Source: Nocardioides sp. TF02-7
GTDB lineage: Bacteria; Actinomycetota; Actinomycetes; Propionibacteriales; Nocardioidaceae
DNA length: 64,000 nucleotides
Assembly: GCF_022437945.1 (NCBI RefSeq)
Contig: NZ_CP092535.1
Location: 1,364,001-1,428,000, forward strand
Reading direction: 5' to 3'
A program made the translations under genes and the position numbers. Shown one piece after another: positions 7,462 through 17,648 of this stretch. Each line of letters begins with the position of its first letter. Position 1 is the first letter of the stretch. The notes beneath the pieces are model-generated. The model was not told where the DNA came from. It saw nothing but the letters and a program-made list of their open reading frames with translations, and did no database searches.

Positions 7462-10400
7462 TCAGGCCAGGCCCTCACGCCTCCGGCGCGAGCGGACCAC
7501 GAGCACGCCGCCGCCGACCAGGAGGGCCAGGCCCGCGACCAGCGCGAGCACGGTGGGACCACCCGTGTCGGGGGAGCAGCGGGTTGTCGTCCGGCTCGTC
7601 GGGCGTGACCGGGTCCTCCGGCGGATCGACCGGGTTCCTGGTGCACATCGGGTCGCCCGCGGTGCAGCCGCTCAGCCCGCTGCCGGGTGCGGCGAGGACG
7701 TTCTCCAGGACGTGGTCGCCCTGGTCGTCGTACGCCTTGACGCGGACGGTGTAGGTCACCCGCGCCGTCGTCCCCCCGGCCAGCTCACCGGTGATCCGGA
7801 GCCTGCCCTTGCGCACCGACAGGTCCAGGCCCGGGTCCGACGACCGCGGCTCGCGGACCATGGTGGCGTCGTCGAGCACGCCACGCAGGTCGTCGACGTA
7901 GTCCACGGCGCCGGCACCCTGGCCGCGGTTGCGGAAGGTCAGCGTGTAGGTGAGCTCGTCGCCCGACGCCACCTCCGAGCCGTCCTCGGGGTCGACCGAC
8001 TTCTCGGCCACGACGTCACTCACCGGGTTGCAGGTGACGTCCTCGCCCATGGCGGGCAGGCACTCGGCCGGCGGTTGCTCACCGGGCTCGAGCAGGAAGT
8101 TGCCGAGCATCCGGTCGCCCAGCCCGTTCGGACCCTTCACCCGCACCGTGTAGCTGACCGTGACCGTCTGGCCGGCAGCCAGCGTGCCCTGCACGGTGAA
8201 CCGGCCGTCGACGATCGCGGAGACCGTCAGAGCCGGGTCCGAGGACGTCGGCTGCTCGGTCACCTTGGCGTCGTCGAGCACCTGGGTGAGGTCGTCGACC
8301 TTGTCGACGGCACCCGGGGCGGTGCCCGCGTTGGTGAAGGTCAGCGTGTAGGTCAGCGACTGGCGGGGGGCCCACCGACGTCCCGGACGCCGGGTCGACC
8401 GACTTGGAGTCCTCGACGACGGGTACGCCGAACTCCTCCTCGGCGCACGGCCGGCCGGTGTCGGGGTCGAAGCCGTCCGCGGTCGGCGGGGAACAGGCCG
8501 GCTCGTCGCCGCCGCCGCCCCAGGCGACGTTGCGGACCTGGAGGTCGCCGCCTGCCTGGAGGGTGACGGTGTAGGCGATCGTCACCGTCTCGCCGACGGC
8601 GAGGGCGCCCTCCCAGCTGATGACCGGCTCGGTGTAGTCGAGCGTCCCGGTCCGGTCGGCGGTCGCGTCGTCGTTGTACGTCGCGTCGTCGAGCACGCCG
8701 GCGAGCGTGTCGCGGACCTGCGCCGGGTCGGCGGCGGTGTAGTCGGCGGCACCCACGTTCTCGGCGGTGACCGTGTAGGTGACGGTGTCGCCGATCTCGG
8801 TCTCCGCGGTGCGGTCGGAGGTCTTGTCCACGTCGAGCGCCCGGACCGGGTTGCAGGTGGAGTCCTCGTCCGCGGTCGGGAGGCACTCCGTCGGCGGCTC
8901 CTCGTCGGGGTCGACCAGGAAGTTGCCGAGCACGTCGTCGCCGTCCTCGACCCGCTGCGCGTCCGGCTTCACCCGGACGGTGTAGGTCACCGTCGCGACG
9001 TCGCCGGCACCCAGGGTCCCGCGGACCTGGATCCGCCGCCCGTCACGGGTGGCGGTGAGGCTGCCGTCACCGGCGACGGTGGGACCGTCGACCAGCTCGG
9101 CGTCGTCGAGCAGCATCCCCAGGTGGTCGTCCCTGGCCACCGTGCCGTCGCCCTGGCCGAGGTTCTCGAACCGCAGGGTGTAGGTCAGCTCGTCGCCGGC
9201 CTCCACCGAGGTCCCGTCGGCCGGGGACACCGACTTGCTGTCCACGATCCGCGGCACCGGGTTGCACGTGGAGTCCTCGTCCGCGGCGGGCAGGCACTCC
9301 GTCGGCGGCTGCTCGTCGGGATCGATCAGGAAGTTGCCGAGCACGTCGTCGCCACCGTCGGCCTGACGGTCCGCGTCCGACTTCACCCGCACGGTGTAGG
9401 TCACCGTCGCGACATCGCCCGCACCCAGGGTGCCGCGGACCTCGATCCGGTCACCCTCGACCTCGGCGGTGAGATCACCCTCACCGCCGACGGTCGGTCC
9501 GGCCATCAGCTCGGCGTCGTCGAGCAGCATCCCGAGGTGGTCGTCCCTGGCCACCGTGCCCTCACCCTGGCCGAGGTTCTCGAACCGCAGCGTGTAGGTC
9601 AGCTCGTCGCCGGCCGCCACCGAGGTCCGGTCGGCCGGGGACACCGACTTGCTGTCCACGATCCGGGGCACCGGGTTGCACGTGGAGTCCTCGTCGGCCT
9701 CCGGCAGGCACTCCGTCGGCGGCTGCTCGTCGGGACCGATCAGGAAGTTGCCGAGCACGTCGTCGCCGCCGTCCTCGACCCGTTGCGCGTCCGGCTTCAC
9801 CCGCACCGCGTAGGTCACCGTCGCGACGTCGCCGGCACCCAGGGTGCCGCGGACCTCGATCCGGTCACCCTCGACCTCGGCGGTCAGGGCGCCGGCACCG
9901 GCGACGGTGGGTCCGTCGACCAGCTCGGCGTCGTCGAGCAGCATCCCGAGGTGGTCGTCGCGCGCGACGTCGCCCTGGCCCTGGCCGAGGTTCTCGAACC
10001 GCAGCGTGTAGGTCAGCTCCTCGCCCGCGGTGACGACCGTGCGGTCGGCCGGGGAGACGGACTTGCTGTCCACGATGCGCGGCACCGGGTTGCAGGTGGA
10101 GTCCTCGTCCGCGGTCGGGAGGCACTCCGTCGGCGGCTCCTCGTCGGGGTCGACCAGGAAGTTGCCGAGCACGTCGTCGCCGCCGTCCTCGACCCGCTGC
10201 GCGTCCGGCTTCACCCGGACGGTGTAGGTCACCGTCGCGACGTCGCCGGCACCCAGGGTCCCGCGGACCTGGATCCGCCGCCCGTCACGGGTGGCGGTGA
10301 GGCTGCCGTCACCGGCGACGGTGGGACCGTCGACCAGCTCGGCGTCGTCGAGCAGCATCCCCAGGTGGTCGTCCCTGGCCACCGTGCCGTCGCCCTGGCC

Positions 10401-13400
10401 GAGGTTCTCGAACCGCAGGGTGTAGGTCAGCTCGTCGCCGGCCTCCACCGAGGTCCCGTCGGCCGGGGACACCGACTTGCTGTCCACGATCCGCGGCACC
10501 GGGTTGCACGTGGAGTCCTCGTCCGCGGTCGGGAGGCACTCCGTCGGCGGCTCCTCGTCGGGATCGATCAGGAAGTTGCCGAGCACGTCGTCGCCGCCGT
10601 CCTCGACCCGCTGCGCGTCCGACTTCACCCGCACCGTGTAGGAGACGACGACCAGGTCGCCGCCACCCAGGGTGCCGCGGACCTCGATCCGGTCACCGTC
10701 GAGCTCGGCCGTCACGCCGGGCGCGCCGACGACGTCCGGACCGGCGACCAGCTCGGCGTCGTCGAGCAGCATCCCGAGGTGGTCGTCCCTGGCCACCGTG
10801 CCCTCGCCCTGACCCAGATTCTCGAAGGTCAGCGTGTAGGTCAGCTCCTCACCCGCGGTGACGACCGTGCGATCCGCCGGGAAGACGTCCTTGGAGTCCA
10901 CGATCCGCGGCACCGGGTTGCACGTCGAGTCCTCGTCGGCCTCCGGCAGGCACTCCGTCGGCGGCTGCTCGTCGGGGTCGACCAGGAAATTGCCGAGCAC
11001 GTCGTCGCCGGCGTCCTCGACCCGCTGCGCGTCCGACTTCACTCGCACGGTGTAGGTCACCGTCGCGACGTCGCCGGCACCCAGAGTGCCGCGGACCTCG
11101 ATCCGGTCACCCTCGACCTCGGCGGTCAGGTCGCCGTCACCGCCGACGGTGGGTCCGTCGACCAGCTCGGCGTCGTCGAGCAGCATCCCGAGGTGGTCGT
11201 CGCGCGCGACGTCGCCCTCGGCGGTGCCGGTGTTCTCGAAGCGGAGGGTGTAGGTCAGCTCCTCACCCGCCGCCACCGAGGTCCGGTCCGCCGGGTCGAC
11301 CGACTTCGAGTCGATGATCCGCGGCAGCCCGAACTCCTCCTCGGCGCACGGCCGTCCGGTGTCGGGGTCCATGCCGTTCTCGTTCGGCGGGTCGCAGGCC
11401 GGGGTGGTGTCGTCTGCAGTCCACGTCCGTGGGGTCGCAGGCGGCGAAGGCCACGTTGCGGACGGCGAGGTCGCCGGCACCGGTCAGCGTGACCGTGTAG
11501 GTCAGGGTGATCCGCTCGCCCTGGGCCAGCTCGCCGACCCACCCGAGGATCGGCTCGGCGTAGGTCACCGTGCCGGCTCCGGCCGGGTCCGCGACCGCGT
11601 CGTCCTCGTACGTCGCGTCGTCCAGCACGCCGGACAGGTCGTCCTGCACGCGCGCCGGGTCGGCCGCGGTGTAGTCGGCCTCGCCGATGTTCTCCGCCGT
11701 CACCGTGTAGGTGACGGTGTCTCCGACAGCGGTCCCGGGAACGTGGTCGGACGTCTTCTCGACGGCGAGCGCCCGGACCGGGTGCTCGGTGACCTCCGGC
11801 TCGCACTCGGGACCGTCACCGGGCTGGCACTGCAGCGCGTTGCGCAGCACGTGGTCGCCCTGCAGGGCCCACCGCTTCACCCGGACCGTGTAGGTCACCT
11901 CGAGCGACTCGCCGACCGGCACGGTGCCGGTGATCACGAGCTGTTGCTGGTCCGGGTCGAACGTCGCGTCGAGACCGCCGTCGGCGGTGATCGAGCCGGT
12001 CAGGAGGTCGGCGTCGTCGAGCACGCCGGACAGGTCGTCGACGGTGTCGACGGTCGCCGCGGTCTGGCCGGTGTTTGCGAACCGCAGCGTGTAGGTGATC
12101 TCGTCGTCCACCTCGACGGCGGTGCCGGACGCCGGCGAGGCGACCTTGACGTCGTCGAGTCCGGAGCCGGGGACCGTCACCTGGCGACAGGGGTCCTGCG
12201 GGTCCTGCGCCTCCTCGACCGGGACGCAGGCGTTGTTGACCAGGCGCTGGTCGCCGCCGCCGGTGTACGTCGCCTGATAGGTGATCGTGGCGGACTCGCC
12301 CGCGGCGAGCGCGCCTTCCCAGACCAGCTGGTCGGCGCCGTCGTACGACGCGGTGCCGGTGTCGGCGACGATCGTGGCCTCGTCGATGGTGGCGTCGTCG
12401 ACGACGTCGGACAGGTCGTCGGTGATCCGCCCGGGCGCGGCCGCGGTGTAGTCACCGGGACCCTCGTTGGTGACCACCACCGTGTAGGTGACCGCCTCGC
12501 CCACCGCGGGCAGGTCGGTGCGGTCCGCGCTCTTGGCGATCGTCAGCTTGGGAAGCTCGATCTCCTCCTCCGCGCACACCTTGCCGGTCGCGGGGTCCAC
12601 GCCGTCCTCCGGCGGGTCGCACTCCGGGGTGGTGGTGTCGCAGTCGGGGTCGGCCGGGTCGCACTGCGCGAAGGCGACGTTGCGGACGAGGCCGTCGCCG
12701 CCGCCCTGCAGGGTGACGGTGTAGGTGATCGTCACCGACTCGCCCGCCGCCAGCGGTCCGGTCCAGGAGAGGACCGGGAGGGCCCACACCGGGTCGTCGC
12801 CGAGGTCGGCCGCGGCGTCGTCGTTGTACGTCGCGTCGTCGAGCACGCCGGAGAGGTCGTCCCACACCCGCGCCGGGTTGGCGTCCGTGTAGTCGCCGAC
12901 CCCGGTGTTGGTGGCGGTGATCGTGTAGGTCACGGTCGCCCCGGGCCGGGGCTCGGCGGTGAGGTCCGAGGTCTTCTCGATCTCCAGGCCGGTGGCGAGC
13001 ACCGTCACCGGGTAGTCCTCGACCTCACCGGCGCCGGCGGGACCGGTCGGCCGGGCGTCGGGGCCTGTGACCGTTCCGGGGAACAGCCGGAAGCGGGCGA
13101 AGGTGTCGCTCGTCGTCGTGCCGGCGGGGAAGGTCAGCTCGTAGTCGGCCGTGCCGGAGCCTGCCGGGACCGGGACGAGCACCCGCTCGGGACCGTTCCC
13201 GAACTGCCCGTCGCCGTCGAGGTCGATCCAGCCCACCAGGGTCGCGGGCTCGTCGGTGTCGTTGGTCGCCGTGACCGTCACCGTCGTCGGGGACCCGGTG
13301 TCGACCCGGATCGGGTCGGCCACGGCGTCCTCGTCGTCGGCGTCGGTCGTGTCGTCGCCGTCGGCGGCCGGACCGGGCCGGCCGTCGTCCTCGTGGTCGA

Positions 13401-16400
13401 TGCCGGCGCCGAGCATCAGGGGCGCGGTCCCGGTGTTCTGGTTGTAGCCCAGCGCCCGGTGCGACGGCCCGTCGTCCTGGGCGGTGGTGCCGTAGGAGGA
13501 CGGAGCGTCACCGAAGTCGTCGCAGGGCTGACCGAAGTTGTCGAAGGCGGTCGTGTCGGTCCCGAGCCGACCCTCGATGGAGAACGAGAACCGGTCGACG
13601 TCCGCCAGGGCCGCCGCGAAGTCCGCGTCGGTGGGCGCCGGCCCGGTCGGCCCGGTCTCGTTGTCGAAGGCGGTGTGCCACTGAGCGGCGTCCATCGGCA
13701 CGATCACCCGGGTCCACTGGGTGGAGTCGGTGATCTGGGGCCGGAAGTTGTACCAGTAGTGCGACCCGTTGGCGCCTACGACGCCGACGTAGACGTCGTA
13801 GCCGATGCCGGTGTTGTTCCTGTAGTCGAACTGCAGGCTCTCCCCGACCGCGAACGAGTAGTCGGTCGCGTAGCCGTAGGCGGCCAGCAGCGGGGTCCAC
13901 AGCTCGGTCCAGTTGCCGTCGATGTCGTCCTCGATCACCGCGCCACCGGGGTTGCCGGCGTCGGGGGCCCAGCCCACGGGTTGCGGCGCCTGCACCACCT
14001 CGGTGCCGTTCCTCGTCGTCGCGGCCCGCCACCCGGCGTTGCCGTCGTCGAAGGACACGAGGGTGGAGCAGCCCAGGAAGATCGGCGGACCCTGCACGTA
14101 GGTCACCGGGTGGTCCTCGACCTCGCCGGCGGCCGCGGCACCCACCGGCTGCGGGTCGGCCGGGGAACCGGGGAACAGCCGGAACCGGGCGTAGGTGTCA
14201 CCGGCGACCGCGGGCACGGGGAAGGTCAGGTCGTGGTCGGTCGTGCCCGAGCCCGCCGGCACCGCGGCGGTGCGGCGCTCGTCGTCGTCGAAGGTGCCGT
14301 TGCCGTCGAGGTCGATCCAGCCCACCAGGGTGGCGTCGTCGTCGGTGTCGTTGGTGGCCGAGACGGTGACCGTGGTCTCCTCGCCGGCCACCACCTCGAT
14401 GTCGCCGGCCACGCCGTCCTCGTCGGCGAGCCGGTCGGTGTCGTCGCCGTCGGCGCCCGGGCCGGGTCGCCCGTCGGTGTCGAAGTCGATCGTGGAACCG
14501 AGCAGCAGACCCGGGACAATCCGGTGTCGCGGCCCGTCCTCGGCGAGCGTGGTGCCGTAGCCGTCGGGGGCGTCGCCGAAGTCGTCGCACGCGGGCTGGA
14601 TCCCGATGTCGCCGTCACCGTCGAACCCGAACCCGGAGTTGGAGCCGCCGGCCCACGGGACCTCGAAGGTCGAGGTGCCCTCGAGGACGACCTGGAAGCG
14701 GCTCGGGGGGTCGCCGGCGTTGTTCCCGTTCCCGTGGAACGTCACGGTCTCCGCGTCCTCGGTGACCGTGACCGAGCTGCCCTGGCTGATGGCGTAGTCA
14801 GCGAGGTCGGCACGGGTGAACGTGGCGCTCTCCTGCATGTTCGGGATGCCGTCCATGTCGTTGACGGTGAACACGGCGTTGACGTCGACCGGCGTCGTGG
14901 TGCCGGTCGCGTAGAAGGCGTACCGGATCGTGGCGTCGCCCGTGATCTGCCACTGCGCGTCGTCGGGCCCGATCACGCCGGGCGCCGTACCGGCTCCGCC
15001 GTAGGTGAAGCCGTTGGGCGGCGCGGTGCTCGGGTTGAGCGTTCCGTCGACCAGCTCGGTCACCAGGTCGACCGCCACCCCGCCGACGACCGTCACACCG
15101 CCGTACCGGGCCGTGCTGCCGACCTCACCGGTGCCCGTGGTCTGCGGCTCGGCGAAGGTGATCGCGTAGTACTCGGTGCCGTCGACGACACAGGTGTCGG
15201 GCTGCACGAGCCGCTCCACCAGGACGCGGTAGTCCTCGACCTCGCCGTCGGGCGCCTCGCCCCGGGGCGTGGCGAGCGAGGCGGCGTCGGTGCTGTAGCG
15301 CACCCGGACGTAGGTCTCGATCCCCGCCGGGTTCTCGGCGCGGGAGAAGGTGATGTCGTTGGGACCGGCGGTCACCGGCTGGGCGTCGACCTCCTGGTCG
15401 TCGGCGTCGTCGAAGTCGCCGTCCTGGTTCCAGTCGACCCAGACGCTGACGAAGCCGTCGGCCGAGGCGTCGACCTGCAGGGTGTTGTCGACCGGCTGCT
15501 GCGCGACGGGGTCGATGCCGGTGCGCAGCGTCGGGGCCGGGTAGCCGAGCGCGGGGTTGAAGGCCACCCCGTCCTCGTCGGCGCCGTCGCCGTCGGCGGC
15601 CGGGCCCGGCTGGCCGTCGGCCTCGATGTCGACGTCCTCGCCGAGGAAGACGTCCGGGCGGACCTGGTGCCGCGGGCCGTCGCCCGCCGCGAGGGTGCCG
15701 TACGTCGCGGGTGCGTCGCCGTAGTCGCGCGCCTCGAGCGCGACGACGTGGTCCTCGACCTCACCGTCGGTGGTGACGCCGGTGGGAACGGCGACCGCGT
15801 CCTCGTCGCTGGCGGTCCGGAGCCGCAGGAAGCTCTGACCGCCGGCGACGTCGGCCGGCACCTCCCACTCCAGTGCGACCGACCCGCCGGCGCACTGCTG
15901 CGGGCCGGCGATCTCGTCGTCGTCGAACACGCCGTTGCCGTCCCAGTCGATCCAGCCGGCGACGTAGCCCGGACCCGTGCAGGCGATCCCGTCCTGGGTG
16001 TAGGTGGTGCCCGGGCGGGCGTCGATCGGCCCGGGCGCGGTGATCGCGTCGTCGCCGCCGTCGGCGTCGGCGGCGTCGCTCGGCTGCGGGGCGTCCTCCG
16101 ACGTCACGGTGCCGCCGAGTCGCGGCCGGGGCTGTCCCGGCGTCGCGAGCGGCTGACCGAAGGCGGTGGAGGTGCCCGGGGGCACCTCGCCCCCGCCGAA
16201 CGGCGGGGAGTAGAGGGCGCCCGCCTCGCCGTACTGCTCGGGCGCGTCGCCGAAGTCGGAGAACAGCACGACACCGAGGGCGATCGCCGAGACGCCGCCC
16301 CCTGCACCCTGACGTCGGCGGAGCTCGCACCGTCCATGAAGCCGACCGCCGTCGGGTACGTCGCGCAGACCGGCTGCGTCGACCCGGTGAACCGGAGGGT

Positions 16401-17369
16401 CTGCCCGGTGCGGTCGATCACCGCGTCGGCGGTGCAGCCCTCGGGCCGGTAGCGGTCGATCACGCGCCAGGTCGCCCCGGCAGGGGCGGTGGCCTGGACG
16501 AACTCACCCTGCGCGCTGCCGGCCACGCTGGCCTCGGCGTCGGCGATGACCAGACCGGCCAGCGGGACGGCCTCCCCGTCGCGGGTGACCGAGCAGTCGA
16601 AGTCGAAGTCGACCAGGCCGCCGTTGCGGGTGCTCAGCCCCGCGATCAGCTGGTTGTTCGAGCCGGTGCCGCCGATGTTGTAGAGGTCGTCCAGGCCGTC
16701 ACCGCTGTACGAGCCCGGCCGGTAGGCGAAGATCTCTCCGGCGAGGTCGGAGATCGTGCAGCTGGTGACCAGCTCCTGGCCGGCGACCGTGCGCGTGTTG
16801 GTCCGCGTCGCTCCGTTGCTGATCGACTGGCCGTGCGAGCCCCACTCGAACCAGTCGATGCTGCCCTGGTAGAGGCCGGCACCACCGTCGGCGAACCTCA
16901 TCGGCGCCACGCCGGGCGCACCGGCGTCGGTCTCGGTGGTGGCGTCGTCCGACGCCTCCGCCGTCGCGTCGTCCTCGGTGCCCTCGTCCGGGTCCTGCGT
17001 CTCCTCCGAGGTCGGCTCGGTGTCCTCGTCGGTCGGTGCGGCGTCCTCGTCCGGAGCCGCGTCGTCGGACGACTCCGCGTCGCCGTCCGTCGGCTCGTCC
17101 TCGACCTCGGGCGCCGGCTCCTCGCTGCCGTCGGCCGTCTCGACCACGGGCGGCGGGTCGGTCGGCGGCAGCTCGCCGTCGGCCACCGCTCCGGGGGCCG
17201 AGGTGAGCAGCCCTGCGGAACCGACGACCAGGGCGGTGACGATGCTCGCCCACCGCCGCGGTCGGGGGTCGGGGTGTCCCCGGTGGTCCCCGGCACGGTG
17301 CCGAGCACCGTCCGCACGACGAGCAGGAGAGAGGATTCGGTGACGCCCGAGACGGCGCGAGCTGCGCAT
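7462..17369 (-). CDS. giant LPXTG surface protein: CshA-like head, GEVED modules, DUF11 repeats (four frameshifts)
   Basis: About 3,300 residues after repair of breaks near 16300, 11417, 8370 and 7575. Order: signal peptide (ASIVTALVVGSAGLL) near residues 40-60; a Glu/Asp/Thr-rich stalk; a head beginning GLYQGSIDWFEWG that resembles the CshA NR2 adhesin domain; four GEVED-type modules, each opening with D(F/Y)GDAP (about 16260, 15720, 14580, 13510); several DUF11 domains (KTSDxTAxxxxGDTVTYTVTAxNxG); six near-identical 138-residue DUF11-like repeats (8831-11320); two more; then LLPDTGG, a membrane helix (TVLALVAGLALLVGGGVLVV) and RSRRREGLA. That tail is a complete sortase signal. Likely a cell-wall adhesin. 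Divergent from a MalT-type regulator. The start (MRSSRRLG) is the least certain part. Confidence 0.85.
8831..11320 (-). repeat. six tandem 414-bp (138-residue) intragenic repeats
   Basis: Each unit opens (R)IVDSKSVSPADxTxVxAG(D/E)ELTYTLRFENLGQG and ends with ECLPxADEDSTCNP. Units 3 and 6, 1,242 bp (three units) apart, are almost identical at the DNA level: around 8860-9240 and 10100-10480 differ by a 3-nt insertion and little else. The spacing keeps the frame, so unequal crossing-over would change the stalk length without breaking the gene. Each unit has two Cys that may form a disulfide. Confidence 0.9.
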
Positions 17370-17504
17370 GTTGTTGTCGTGACCCTTCGTTGCCGCGGTG
17401 TTCGGAGGGAGCGGTGGCGGCCGCGGCGGGCAGGCACCCGCCGTACGGCTCCCGCAGGAGCCTGGTGGCATCCGAACGCTCGTTGTCGGCGGAACGGCCT
17501 GCAA

Positions 17505-17592
17505 TTCACCGGGCAGTTCACCGGGATGACGGGCCGCCGCGCATGGCCGTGGCGGGCGTTCCGTCGACGTCACCGGGCGTCTCACCGGCTTC
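17505..17592 (+). promoter_or_regulatory. paired 12-bp direct repeats in the surface-protein/LuxR divergent promoter
   Basis: TTCACCGGGCAG-TTCACCGGGATG (17505-17528) and GTCACCGGGCGT-CTCACCGGCTTC (17569-17592) form two tandem pairs of the core TCACCGG. The pairs are 64 bp apart, about six helical turns. The 279-bp gap separates the surface-protein start (17369) from the regulator start (17649). Directly repeated sites suit a MalT-type activator, so this is a candidate operator. TAGGGT at 17612-17617 could be the regulator's -10. Confidence 0.45.
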
Positions 17593-17648
17593 GCGCCCGC
17601 GCCGTACTCGCTAGGGTTGCCGCTCCTGACGGACCGGAGGAGGTGACG

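Noticed and set aside
9123..11492. 790-codon plus-strand open frame over the 414-bp repeats
   Set aside because: It repeats with the same period as the minus-strand repeats and has no start signal; a shadow frame.
11314..16452. 1,700-codon open frame on the plus strand opposite the surface-protein gene
   Set aside because: It is the antisense shadow of a very GC-rich repetitive gene; composition is Val/Arg/Gly-rich with no domain, and the minus strand has clear homologous modules.
7462..17369. Several separate DUF11 genes
   Set aside because: The fragments join head to tail with one-base shifts, without internal starts or ribosome sites, and together give a signal peptide at one end and an LPDTG signal at the other.
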